From Lachnospiraceae bacterium (GTDB lineage: Bacteria; Bacillota; Clostridia; Lachnospirales; Lachnospiraceae): DNA of 63,665 nucleotides. A program made the translations under genes and the position numbers. A model generated the notes under the pieces. That model searched no databases. It was not told where the DNA came from and saw nothing but the letters and a program-made list of their open reading frames with translations. Where the stretch lies: positions 1-63,665 of the forward strand of contig JAFYYS010000013.1 in assembly GCA_017546025.1 (NCBI GenBank), in the 5' to 3' direction. Shown here piece after piece: positions 43,966-53,039 of the stretch. Each line of letters starts with the position of its first letter. Position 1 is the first letter of the stretch.

Positions 43966-44232
43966 CTACAGCTTCTCCGAATAGCGGTTAACCTTTTGGG
44001 TCTTATGGGAGAAATTCTTTAATTTGTCAGTGTATTCAATTATTCTACTTCTGTAGTATGTAATCTGCTTTTCGTTCAGCTTTCCGGCACTCTTTAACGC
44101 CTCATACCGCTCCGAAAGCTCCGCAAGGTCCTCCTTCGTCGCGTCGCGGTAATTGTTCGAGGCATTCAGCTTAAGCCTTGTCACGATGCCTTCCAGTTCA
44201 CTGTGGGTTTCTTTTTGTAAGAAGGAAAACAT
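43966..44232 (-). CDS. Small helical hypothetical protein downstream of ddl
   Basis: This 88-residue protein is charged and predicted helical ([34 protein letters not shown]). No known motif and no membrane segment. It begins two bases after the ddl stop on the same strand, so it is co-translated with it, and the Shine-Dalgarno-like AAGGGGG is within the ddl end. I do not recognise it. Confidence 0.7.
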   Translation of the reverse strand: MFSFLQKETHSELEGIVTRLKLNASNNYRDATKEDLAELSERYEALKSAGKLNEKQITYYRSRIIEYTDKLKNFSHKTQKVNRYSEKL

Positions 44233-44234
44233 AA

Positions 44235-45410
44235 CTATTTCACCCCCTTGCTGCCTCCGAAGGACGCACTGTCGAGAATATTCGTGTCAAAGGTAAATGT
44301 GATAGCCTGCTCTTCGCGGGCTCTCTTCTGCGCCAGGATGATCATTCTGTCGAGAAGCACCTTATACGGAACGCCGATCGGCTCCCAAAGGTAGAATGCG
44401 AGGGAACCCGGAATCGTATTGATTTCGTTGAAGTAAAGCTCGCCGTTGTCCTCATCAATCATGAAGTCGATTCTGGCTACGCCGTTACAGCCGAGCGCCT
44501 TGAAGGATTTGACGGCGATGGCGCGGATTTTTTCGCGCATTTCGGGAGAAACCTCTGCGGGAATCTTCCGTGCGACGCTTGCCATGCCCTTCTGACCGCT
44601 TCCTTTGGCGTTGCTGACGTATTTGTCCTCATAGCTGAGGATTTCCTTGCTGTGCATCGGTTCTTCGATTTCTGAGGCTTCTGCGTCGTTCTCGTCGCCG
44701 AGTACCGCGCAGTTGATCTCGCGAAGATTCGTGATGGCATGCTCAACCAGGACCTTGGTTGCGTAACGGAACGCGTCGTCCACGGAACGGGTCAGCTCCT
44801 CGCGGTCCTTCGCCACGCTGATGCCGACACTCGAGCCGAGGTTGACCGGCTTTACAATGACCGGATAACCGAAGGTCTTCTCAACCGTGTCGAGCAGGTA
44901 CTCCATCCGCGCATAGTCGGAAAGGGTGAAGATCTTGGCGGGAAGAAGCGGTACGTTGCTCTCCCGCAGAATCGCCTTCATAATGAATTTGTCCATGCCG
45001 ACTGCGGAAGCCGTCACGTCACAGCCGACGAACGGAATGCCGACCGTCTTCAGATAACCCTGGAAGCCGCCGTCCTCCACGTTCGTGCCGTGCACGCAGG
45101 GAAATGCGATGTCAATCCCGACGGGCTTTGCGCCGAACATCTTCTTCGGGTACGGCTGCAGATATACGTTGCCGCCCTCGTTTACCAAAATGACGCGGGT
45201 CGAGCGCTTCAAAAGCTCCGGAATGTTCCGGTAGCTTTCAATTTTGCCGATATCCTCGCCGATGTACATTTCGTTGTTCTTGGTCAGATAAACGGGGATT
45301 GCGTCGTATTTGTCAGTGTCCATGCTGAGATAAGCCTGAATGCCGGTGATGACCGACACCTCATGCTCCACGCTCTTTCCTCCGAACATCATTGCCACTC
45401 TTGTCTTCAT
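44235..45410 (-). CDS. ddl: D-alanine--D-alanine ligase
   Basis: This 391-residue ATP-grasp enzyme makes the D-Ala-D-Ala dipeptide for peptidoglycan. Motifs are MMFGGKSVEHEVS at the start, HGTNVEDGGFQGYL, KPVNLGSSVGIS and YFNEINTIPGS. The second motif has Val where most ligases have Gly (GED), which is a small deviation. An acidic insert around DAEASEIEEPMHSKE is notable and helps explain the extra length over the usual ~350. It follows murF, its pathway partner, with a 30-base gap. Confidence 0.94.
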   Translation of the reverse strand: MKTRVAMMFGGKSVEHEVSVITGIQAYLSMDTDKYDAIPVYLTKNNEMYIGEDIGKIESYRNIPELLKRSTRVILVNEGGNVYLQPYPKKMFGAKPVGIDIAFPCVHGTNVEDGGFQGYLKTVGIPFVGCDVTASAVGMDKFIMKAILRESNVPLLPAKIFTLSDYARMEYLLDTVEKTFGYPVIVKPVNLGSSVGISVAKDREELTRSVDDAFRYATKVLVEHAITNLREINCAVLGDENDAEASEIEEPMHSKEILSYEDKYVSNAKGSGQKGMASVARKIPAEVSPEMREKIRAIAVKSFKALGCNGVARIDFMIDEDNGELYFNEINTIPGSLAFYLWEPIGVPYKVLLDRMIILAQKRAREEQAITFTFDTNILDSASFGGSKGVK

Positions 45411-45440
45411 AAAACCCTCCCAAACATCTTTGCAATATTC

Positions 45441-47000
45441 CTAATAATTGTCCGGCAGATCGTTCTCCAGAAGGATGTACTTTCTGCCTTCTCCGGGCAC
45501 GGTGTACGCGTAGCTCACCGCGTCGTTAAGCCGGTCAAATACCTTAAGCTTTTCTTCCGGGAAGCCTGCCTGCTTCACACCCTCCGCAATCGGAACGGTA
45601 CGCTTTCTGCCGACCAGACAGATGTAATCGCAGCACTTCGCTGCGTATCCGCCGAATGCCCGGTTGAACTCTTCCTCCCGGTCTCCGAGTTCGACCATGC
45701 CGGGCGTGATCAGAATCCTGATGCCGTCGAACATGGCAAGCGTTTCCACTGCTGCCTTGCTGCCGACCGGATTCGAATTGTATGCGTCGTCGATGATGGT
45801 CACCGTGCCGCGCTCGATTAGCTGCATGCGATGTTCAACCGGCTCGAGCCTTCTTACGGGAACAATCAGCTCGGAAAGTGCCACACCGAGGCTGTTCGCC
45901 GCGGCAATCGCACCGACAACATTGATGACGTTGTGACCGCCGACCAGTCTCGTTTGGAAGCTCTGCCGCTCGCCCGAGGGCGTCACGACCGTGAATTCGG
46001 TTCCGAGCGACGACACCTTGATGTTCTCCGCGCGGTAGCCGTCCGTCGCGCCGGCTGCATGATAGAGAATCGCTCCCTTATATTCGGGCGCCTTCGAAAG
46101 GATCGCCTCGTTGTCGCCGTTTAAGAATAACATCCCGTCCCCGGGGAGCGCATCCGCAAGTTCGAACTTGGTGTTCTTCACATTTTCCAATGTAAAGAAA
46201 GTCTCGAGATGCTGCGGTCCGACGGAGGTGATGATGCCGTGCTTCGGGTGCACGATGTCGCAGATTTCCCTGATGTCTCCGACATGTCTCGCGCCCATCT
46301 CGCAGAGGAAAATCTCATGGCCGGGGCGGAGTCTTTCCCGAATCGTCCGTACAACGCCCATCGGCGTATTGAAGCTTTCCGGGGTGACCAGGACCTGGTA
46401 CTTCACGGAAAGAAGCTTTTCCAGATAAAACTTTACGCTCGTCTTGCCGTAGCTGCCGGTGATGCCGACGACTGTCATGTTCGCGTCGCGGAGCTTCCGC
46501 TTCGCATCTCTGATATAATGGTTGCCGACTGCCTTCTCGGCGGGCTTCATCAAAACGTTCGAAAGAATCAGAAGAATCCACTGCAGGCCGACAACCAGAA
46601 GGATGCTGCCGTTCACCGGAGTAAGCCCGGGAAGAAGCCAAACCAGAAGCGGAATCGCAACGGAAAGCACCGTGTGCGCCGTCAGAAGCCGCTTCACTCT
46701 CGCCGTATAAACGAGTTTCTTCTTGGCTTTTGCCTTCCGCATCAGGTTGTAGATGAATGACGTGAACAAAAGGCTGCATGCGCCGACGATATCAAGCCAG
46801 AGAGGGCTGAAGACGAGTCTGACCGCGCCGATTACCGTCAGTAAAAGAAGCAGCCACTGACGTCCGGCCGTCTTCAGGGTGCGCCTTAAGTGCTCGCCGC
46901 TCTTATAGCCGTTCAGCTGCAGCATGTGCACGTTATAACGCATGCATAAAAACCAGGCAGGCAGTGCCAAAACGGCCATGCCGATAGTTCTGTAAATCAT
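45441..47000 (-). CDS. murF: MurF-like UDP-MurNAc-tripeptide--D-Ala-D-Ala ligase with N-terminal membrane domain
   Basis: This 519-residue protein has an unusual N-terminus: residues 1-~165 contain four to five membrane helices (IGMAVLALPAWFLC, LLLLLTVIGAVRLVF, SVAIPLLVWLLPG, ILLVVGLQWILLIL). A Mur ligase follows, with P-loop VVGITGSYGKTSVKFYL, then NTPMG, CEMGARHVGDI, and the substrate stretch EPVEHRMQ and DDAYNSNP. The canonical MurF N-terminal UMP-binding domain is replaced. The enzyme would add D-Ala-D-Ala at the membrane. Gene order murF-ddl supports the assignment. Confidence 0.9.
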   Translation of the reverse strand: MIYRTIGMAVLALPAWFLCMRYNVHMLQLNGYKSGEHLRRTLKTAGRQWLLLLLTVIGAVRLVFSPLWLDIVGACSLLFTSFIYNLMRKAKAKKKLVYTARVKRLLTAHTVLSVAIPLLVWLLPGLTPVNGSILLVVGLQWILLILSNVLMKPAEKAVGNHYIRDAKRKLRDANMTVVGITGSYGKTSVKFYLEKLLSVKYQVLVTPESFNTPMGVVRTIRERLRPGHEIFLCEMGARHVGDIREICDIVHPKHGIITSVGPQHLETFFTLENVKNTKFELADALPGDGMLFLNGDNEAILSKAPEYKGAILYHAAGATDGYRAENIKVSSLGTEFTVVTPSGERQSFQTRLVGGHNVINVVGAIAAANSLGVALSELIVPVRRLEPVEHRMQLIERGTVTIIDDAYNSNPVGSKAAVETLAMFDGIRILITPGMVELGDREEEFNRAFGGYAAKCCDYICLVGRKRTVPIAEGVKQAGFPEEKLKVFDRLNDAVSYAYTVPGEGRKYILLENDLPDNY

Positions 47001-47021
47001 TCTTTCCTCCGTCCGAGGGGT

Positions 47022-47795
47022 TTAGGATAATTTGAAATACGACCGAAGCACGCTTCTGAAAACCTGCGGCTTATCAAGGAAGCTGAAGTGTCCGGCGGGC
47101 GAAAGCACGACAAGCCCGTTGTTCGGAATCTTCTCCTCCATGAGCTTCGCATCCTTTAAAGGCGTCGCGGTGTCCTGATCGCCCCAGATGAGAAGCACCT
47201 CCTGCCTGATCTTCGGCAGCAGGTCCGTAAGGTCTTCGTTGATGGCCTTGACCATGCACTGCTTCATCATCGGCGAAGCGTTCCGGTAATCTGCCGAGCC
47301 CTGCTTTGCCTTCCAGTCGTCAATCAGCTCCGGGAAGAGCGCGTGCACGGGCTTCCACATGAGCACTTTCTTTAAAACCTTATAGCGGCGCTGCTTCCTC
47401 TTCTGCTTTCCGGTAAGCTGCGCGCGGATGCCGGCCGCATCGTTTAAGATAATCCGGTCAATCGTAAACGGAAGGTTCTCGCGGGCCGCGAGCTTGATGA
47501 TGATTCTGCCGCCGAACGAGTGCCCGTAAAGCACACCCTTCCCGATGCCGATTTCTTTGGCAAATGCCAGGAAGAAATCCGCGAATCCGTCCACGCCCCA
47601 GCTTTCCTTCGGCTCTTCGCTTCCGCCGAAGCCCGGCAGGTCGAACTGCACGACACGCATGCCGTCCGAAACCGCAGCCGCAACCGAGTCGTAAACCTCG
47701 AGCTTGGTGCCCCATCCCTGCAGGATGAAAAGCGTCTGCTCGCCCTCTCCGGTTATCTTGTAATTGACCTCATATCCATTGACCGATATTTTCAT
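47022..47795 (-). CDS. Alpha/beta hydrolase
   Basis: This 257-residue protein has the alpha/beta-hydrolase fold. The oxyanion region is ILQGWGT, the nucleophile elbow is LYGHSFGGRI (Ser), the acid is probably in IWGDQDTATP, and the His is in SPAGHFSFLD. I chose the ATG at 47795 because AGAGGTGA precedes it and the protein then starts MKISVNGYEVNYK. It lies between murF and the LTA-synthase-like gene on the same strand. The substrate is unknown. Confidence 0.9.
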   Translation of the reverse strand: MKISVNGYEVNYKITGEGEQTLFILQGWGTKLEVYDSVAAAVSDGMRVVQFDLPGFGGSEEPKESWGVDGFADFFLAFAKEIGIGKGVLYGHSFGGRIIIKLAARENLPFTIDRIILNDAAGIRAQLTGKQKRKQRRYKVLKKVLMWKPVHALFPELIDDWKAKQGSADYRNASPMMKQCMVKAINEDLTDLLPKIRQEVLLIWGDQDTATPLKDAKLMEEKIPNNGLVVLSPAGHFSFLDKPQVFRSVLRSYFKLS

Positions 47796-47799
47796 ATAG

Positions 47800-49683
47800 T
47801 CACCTCTGCCCGGCCTCGTCCGCCATGCGGAACCAGTCATATTTCAAAGCCAGGTCATTCTTTCTGATCAGGTCGGAAACACGGCCTGACAGTTCTTTGA
47901 TGTATTGTTCGGAAACGTTCTTTCCGGCGCAGACCTTACCGTTTTCCAGATAGGTCTCTCCATCGTAAACCGACCCGCGCGGGAAGAATACGGTTCCCGG
48001 GAAATCCTCCGCAAAGATATCGCGCCCGATATACCTTGAAGGCACATACGAAATGCCCATCAGATTCAGTACCGTCGGCAGAATGTCAATCTGCGAATTT
48101 GCAACCGTCACGGTCTCCGCCGGAAGATTGCTGCTCCAGATGAAGAACGGTGTCACATTTACCAGATCCGTATCGGCGAAGTCCTTGTACTTCTCAAGGA
48201 TTGCCTTGTCCGTCAGCGTGTACAGATAGTGGTCGGTGAAAACGACCAGCACCGTCTTCCCGTAAAGTCCGGACGCCTTCAGTTCGTCAAGAAGCATGCC
48301 GACCATGCGGTCTGTTTCAGCCGCCATCAGCCGAACCGTTTCCTCCTCGGAAAGCGTCTTCCTATACCCGAAGCGTTCCTCTGACAGGAAGCCTGCCACC
48401 GGGTTCTCGTGTACGTCAAACGGCGTATGCGGCGTGTACGTGATCAGATACGATACGGTCGGCGCATCGGTCGCAAAAAGCTTGCTGTGAAACGTCTCAT
48501 CCGTGATGAGTGTCCGGTCAAGCTGGTGCTCAATGTCCTTCTCCGCATACCTGCCGGTCGCAAGAAGGCTGTTATAGCTTTCATAGCCCCAGCAGTCGTA
48601 ATTGACGTCGCGCGAATAAAACGCGGCACTGTTCATATGAAATGCTTCCACCCGGTAGCCCTCGGCCTGAAACAGCCGCGGCATCGAGTACGGAAACAAA
48701 TTGTCGTTAAACGTATAAGCATTCCTCGAATACGAGGTCGGCGTGACAAAGCCGGTATTCACGGCAAACTCGGAATTGAACGTCGAGCCGCCGCCGTTGA
48801 AGAACGAATAGTGGTCCGTGAAATTCACGGACTCGCCCATCAGCCGGTACAGATTGGGCATGCCCTCTTCGGTCACAAGCCAGCTGTCGATTCCTTCAAG
48901 CTGCAGGAAAATGACATTCTTGCCCTTCAGGAGTCCTGTATACGCATTGGTCTTGGCAACGCTCTCATCCGCGAACGCTTCTCGAAGGAATGCTTCCTCC
49001 TCCGGGTTAATCTTCTCCCTGCCGCGCAGGAACGTGACATAGAAATCGCGGACGGTATACTCGGTCAAACCGCTGACCTTCAGGCTTTTATTCTTGTCGT
49101 TGTACATCCGGTAGATGTTCGCCGGATTGCGCCAGGCATCCCAGTGACTCGCATCCTTCGCCGGGCCGTATAAAAGCGGCAGCAGGGCGTGCAGGAGAAA
49201 CAGCGAACCGACAAGCACCATGCACTTTTTCACGGAAAGACGCTCCGTCGGGAACTTCACGATTGCCAAAACAAGCGAGGCAATGATCAAAACAAGGACC
49301 AGTGCCATCCCGAAGCCCATGTGCCTGATGACGCCGAGGATGTAGCCTTTGCCTTCGCCGGCCATCTGCATGAGGTTGAAACTGAAGCAATACCCGGTAT
49401 AGCGGAACGCAAGCGCGTTAGCCGTGTAAAATGCCAGAGTCGCCACGGTCAGTATGCCGTAAACGATTCGCCCCCATAAACGCGGAAGGGCGAAGGAAAT
49501 GCCGAGAAACAGCACCGTCCACAGACAGCTGAACAGAATGCTCGGTGCAAGCATCTCCCAACGGAAGTACCGCGCATCGATCAGAATGATGCGGAGGCTC
49601 AGTTCCATGAGGACATACGGGAGCACCGCAAGGATGTACGGCATCCGCTTTTTCATTGTATCCCCGAAGGCTTTCATTTGCAA
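47800..49683 (-). CDS. LTA synthase-like membrane sulfatase-fold protein
   Basis: This 627-residue protein has about five N-terminal membrane helices (to ~residue 165) and an extracellular sulfatase-fold domain of the LtaS type, which transfers phosphoglycerol to polymers or lipids. The probable catalytic Thr is in FFNGGGSTFNSEF; metal-binding stretches are FLQLEGIDSW, FHMNSAAFYSRD and VFTDHYLY. The start is uncertain: TTG at 49683 with GGGGGAG six bases upstream fits best, ATG codons at 49677 and 49656 are alternatives. Neighbouring genes are all concerned with the envelope. Confidence 0.88.
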   Translation of the reverse strand: MQMKAFGDTMKKRMPYILAVLPYVLMELSLRIILIDARYFRWEMLAPSILFSCLWTVLFLGISFALPRLWGRIVYGILTVATLAFYTANALAFRYTGYCFSFNLMQMAGEGKGYILGVIRHMGFGMALVLVLIIASLVLAIVKFPTERLSVKKCMVLVGSLFLLHALLPLLYGPAKDASHWDAWRNPANIYRMYNDKNKSLKVSGLTEYTVRDFYVTFLRGREKINPEEEAFLREAFADESVAKTNAYTGLLKGKNVIFLQLEGIDSWLVTEEGMPNLYRLMGESVNFTDHYSFFNGGGSTFNSEFAVNTGFVTPTSYSRNAYTFNDNLFPYSMPRLFQAEGYRVEAFHMNSAAFYSRDVNYDCWGYESYNSLLATGRYAEKDIEHQLDRTLITDETFHSKLFATDAPTVSYLITYTPHTPFDVHENPVAGFLSEERFGYRKTLSEEETVRLMAAETDRMVGMLLDELKASGLYGKTVLVVFTDHYLYTLTDKAILEKYKDFADTDLVNVTPFFIWSSNLPAETVTVANSQIDILPTVLNLMGISYVPSRYIGRDIFAEDFPGTVFFPRGSVYDGETYLENGKVCAGKNVSEQYIKELSGRVSDLIRKNDLALKYDWFRMADEAGQR

Positions 49684-49698
49684 GTATACTCCCCCGAA

Positions 49699-51183
49699 TT
49701 ATCCGTTTTCGAGATCCTCAATCGTGACATTGCTGGTATGGGGAATCTGCTTCCAGGTTACCTTCGTGAACAGCGCAATGTACATGGAATAACGATAGAA
49801 CAGATCGAACGTCGGCCACGTCAGAACGAACCAGATCTTTCTTTTAAGCGGCATCTTCGGAATGCGGTTCCGGTCCGTTATGAACAGGTAGATGCCGATG
49901 AAGATGTTGCCGAGCTCAATCTGGATGCGGGACAGGAAAAATACGAAAAATGTCAGTCCCGCGTTGCCCAAAACGGCACGCATGCCGGGGCTAATGGTCA
50001 CATTTCCCTTTCCTCCCGAAAGGAAACGAACGGCTGTTGAAATCCAGTCCCCGCCCCCGAACAGTTCGACGCTTGCGCCGCTTTCATAGCAGTGGCAGGA
50101 CATAAAAAGAACCGTTACGAATATATACAAAATGGCGCGGATTAACGCCGCAGGAATCAGCTGGGACAGCGTATCGTAGGCGGCAAACCGGTGCCGGATG
50201 CCCTCGACGATTCTCTCTCCGACGGGCTTTCCTTTGTTCTCACCCTTCTTTCGGAACACATTTCCGACGAAGATGTTCAGAAACAGATACCATCCCGTCT
50301 CAACGAAGGCCTGCAGATGGCCCTTCGACCAGCGGATCCGCTGACGGAACGCAATCTTCAGATCGGTCGGCTGCTCGTCATAGAACATCGCCTCGTGGTT
50401 ATACGAAATCGCGTAGCCGTGCGCAACCGCATCGGCCGTGAAGGCACGGTCCTCAGTCAGGCTCACATATTTCCATCCGTTTCTGACAAGCTCGCTTGCG
50501 AACAGAAAGCCGGTTCCCTGGATATTCGTTGCCAGGTGCAGCACCGATCTTGCGCGGTGCTTTAAGCGGCTTGAGCGAATCCAATGCAACGCATACGATG
50601 CGGAAACCCAGTTCTCGTCAAAGTTCTTGGAGTTCCGGTAAGAGGTGATGATCTTTTCTCCCGCATCAAACGCGTCGTTCATCCGCGAGATGTAATCGCG
50701 GTTCAAAAGATTGTCCGCGTCAAATACGAAATACCCCTCGAAGCTTTCGATTCCGTAATCTTCTTCAATCCGCTCAAACAGGTACTTAAGCGCGTAGCCC
50801 TTTGTGCGCTCGTTCGGATTTTGGTGCTCATAGCAGACCGCACCGAGCCCCCGCGCAATGTCCGCCGTTTGGTCCGTGCAGTTGTCCGCCACAACGAAAA
50901 CCGTCAGGCATTCCTTCGGATAATCCTGCCGCTCGATGCTTTTTAAGAGGTTGCCGATGACGGTTTCCTCATTTCTCGCGGGAATCAGGATGGCATAGCG
51001 GTGGTGCTTCTTCGCCTCGGGGAACTTTCTCGTGAAGAAAAGTCCGATGATGAAAAATGCCAGGTAGTGCACATTAAACAGCGACAGAAACGCCAACACC
51101 CAGCGGTACACGGCGTTAACCGGCGTATACCACTCTCCGAGCTTCTCTACTATGCTTGTGATGACTGATAAGAAATGGAACAT
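49699..51183 (-). CDS. Membrane glycosyltransferase family 2
   Basis: This 494-residue enzyme has a cytoplasmic GT-A domain between one N-terminal and three to four C-terminal helices. Motifs are AILIPARNEETVIGNLL, VADNCTDQTADIA, the metal-binding FDADN, GTGFLFAS, TEDRAFTADA and QRIRWSKGHLQ (the QxxRW type of processive transferases). It may extend a surface polysaccharide. It is 16 bases upstream of the LTA-synthase-like gene, so the pair is probably co-expressed. Product unknown. Confidence 0.9.
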   Translation of the reverse strand: MFHFLSVITSIVEKLGEWYTPVNAVYRWVLAFLSLFNVHYLAFFIIGLFFTRKFPEAKKHHRYAILIPARNEETVIGNLLKSIERQDYPKECLTVFVVADNCTDQTADIARGLGAVCYEHQNPNERTKGYALKYLFERIEEDYGIESFEGYFVFDADNLLNRDYISRMNDAFDAGEKIITSYRNSKNFDENWVSASYALHWIRSSRLKHRARSVLHLATNIQGTGFLFASELVRNGWKYVSLTEDRAFTADAVAHGYAISYNHEAMFYDEQPTDLKIAFRQRIRWSKGHLQAFVETGWYLFLNIFVGNVFRKKGENKGKPVGERIVEGIRHRFAAYDTLSQLIPAALIRAILYIFVTVLFMSCHCYESGASVELFGGGDWISTAVRFLSGGKGNVTISPGMRAVLGNAGLTFFVFFLSRIQIELGNIFIGIYLFITDRNRIPKMPLKRKIWFVLTWPTFDLFYRYSMYIALFTKVTWKQIPHTSNVTIEDLENG

Positions 51184-51231
51184 ACAAACTCCGGGATAAA
51201 CGACAGTGTGGTGAAGTCTGCGAAGGCATCC

Positions 51232-51246
51232 ACCGGCTTCGCCGGT
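51232..51246 (-). other. Small hairpin between the TPM and glycosyltransferase genes
   Basis: ACCGGC-GAA-GCCGGT forms a 6-bp stem with a three-base loop on the mRNA strand; no U-run follows. Confidence 0.4.
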
Positions 51247-51257
51247 CCCCCTTCCTA

Positions 51258-53027
51258 CTAAAAATGTCTTCCGCCTCCTCCACCGTGGGAAGTGCCACTG
51301 CTGCTGTGGTGAGTGCCGCCTCCGCTGCTTCTTCCTCCGCCGGAAGAGGACGAGGAAGGCTCAGGCCTTCTGGTCTTGGTGACCGCCGTGCGGATATAGT
51401 TCTCTTTCAGGTTCCGGATATGTGTGGATCCGGGAACCAGATATGCGCCTGCCGTGGAAGCCGTGGCAACGGTTTTGTTAGCAGCTTTCTTAATCGAAGC
51501 GATAATGAGTACGACAAGGAAGATTCCGAGAAGCCACAGAATAGCCATTCCGAAACTCATCGGATAGTGTTTGTATTTTTCAAGAAAGATTGTCTTTCTG
51601 ACGAACTTCTCCGCAGCGCCGTTAAAGCTGCCTCCGCCGAGTGCGGACTTCACGTAGTTTGAAAGAACAGTCAAATGGTCGTCCTTAAAGAGCTTCTGTG
51701 CTTCACCGGCAACGTAAATCTTATAGGCTGCCTTTCCGCCTTCGGAATACAGGTAAAGGGCAATGCCGCTTCGCTGGGTGCCTTCGCCGTACCCCATATA
51801 ATTGTAGTACTTCTTTACGTATTCTTCCGGGAAATACCAGTCGGTTGCATCCTCGTCCACGAGCACCAGAATGTCGGTGTTGTACCGGTCACGGGCCTCG
51901 GCAATCATATCCTCGAGTTCATCCTTGACGGAATCCTTCAAAACACCCTTCGGATCCACGACACGGTCCGCATCCGGGCGAAGCACGATATCCTCCGGAC
52001 GGATTCCGTTGAAGGAATTGCTTGCCGCGGTCAGTTTGCGGGCAACCGAATCCACAAATACTTCGATGCCGTCGCCGTAAGCGCCGGCGGCGAAATCGTC
52101 GAGCATCCAGTCGTAAATCTGCTCGATGTAGTCATTCGGAATGCTGTCAATACAGGAACCGCAGGTGGAAATGGTATAGTAACGGACATTGGGATCCATG
52201 TTGACGAACAGAATGATACCGTCCCGATCCGGTCCCACTCCGAAACCGCCGTAATCATAAAAATCGTCGTTGAAGACTTCGCTGTCCTTACCGTCGGCAT
52301 TCGGCGCCGTCAGGACAATGATATCGATGGCAAACATGTCTCGAATCTCCTGAAGTCTCTTGCGCATCTCGGTTGCCTGATCATCCGTGAGAAGTCCCGA
52401 GAAATCCAGAAGCCGGTCGGTATGATCGTTATGGAACGGCTTAAAGTATTCCTCGTTCATCATGTCGGTGCGGAGTTCCTTCGCCGTCACCGTAGGATCG
52501 ATATTCTTATAAAGCCGGTTGATGAAGTCAAGGCAGGCGTCATAATGGTTCCCGAGCCCTGCATAATACTCCGTCACGAGCTGGGCCTTGAAAACCTCCC
52601 AGGTCGAGAAGATAGAGCTCGTTCCGAAAAATACGACGTGGCACCGTCTCGTTTCCGTCTCATAAACCATGAACAGAACGGTTCTGTCCTTGCCGTAGCC
52701 GACCGGGTAATCCTTCGCCTCGTAATAGTACTCTGCGAACTCGTCCGCAGATGCAAAGTCGAGCCGCTCGAGGGAATTCAAAAAGCAGATCTGCAAATCG
52801 CACTTTGCGGCTTCCATGAACTCAAACACGTACATGCAGAGCTCTTTGCGCTCCTCAGCGGAAATGGTATCCGTAAGGTCGAGAACGCGGTTGTAATAGT
52901 AGTACTCTCCGTTCTCGGAAAGACCGGCCTTCAGTTCGTCCGAATCTCCTTCATCGGCTACCGCAATGCCGGCGAAGCCGAAAAACATGCTCCCCAAAAG
53001 GAGCAGGCAGATGAATAATTTCTTCAT
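51258..53027 (-). CDS. Secreted membrane-anchored protein with three TPM domains
   Basis: This 589-residue protein has a signal peptide (cleavage after about AVADEG), three consecutive TPM-type domains (about 40-200, 210-345, 360-495; the repeats open VLDLTDTISAEERKE, LLDFSGLLTDDQATE and VVDPKGVLKDSVKDE), a membrane helix near 505-525 (FGMAILWLLGIFLVVLIIAS), and a Ser/Gly/His-rich tail ending GGGGGRHF. TPM proteins have been linked to photosystem repair in plants and to membrane protein turnover in bacteria. Typical bacterial members have one domain. Confidence 0.88.
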   Translation of the reverse strand: MKKLFICLLLLGSMFFGFAGIAVADEGDSDELKAGLSENGEYYYYNRVLDLTDTISAEERKELCMYVFEFMEAAKCDLQICFLNSLERLDFASADEFAEYYYEAKDYPVGYGKDRTVLFMVYETETRRCHVVFFGTSSIFSTWEVFKAQLVTEYYAGLGNHYDACLDFINRLYKNIDPTVTAKELRTDMMNEEYFKPFHNDHTDRLLDFSGLLTDDQATEMRKRLQEIRDMFAIDIIVLTAPNADGKDSEVFNDDFYDYGGFGVGPDRDGIILFVNMDPNVRYYTISTCGSCIDSIPNDYIEQIYDWMLDDFAAGAYGDGIEVFVDSVARKLTAASNSFNGIRPEDIVLRPDADRVVDPKGVLKDSVKDELEDMIAEARDRYNTDILVLVDEDATDWYFPEEYVKKYYNYMGYGEGTQRSGIALYLYSEGGKAAYKIYVAGEAQKLFKDDHLTVLSNYVKSALGGGSFNGAAEKFVRKTIFLEKYKHYPMSFGMAILWLLGIFLVVLIIASIKKAANKTVATASTAGAYLVPGSTHIRNLKENYIRTAVTKTRRPEPSSSSSGGGRSSGGGTHHSSSGTSHGGGGGRHF

Positions 53028-53039
53028 GATGACCTCCTC

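Noticed and set aside
51675-53018. A 447-codon open frame antisense to the triple-TPM gene
   Set aside because: Fully inside a gene with signal peptide and clear domains; the antisense product shows no motif and no ribosome site was convincing.
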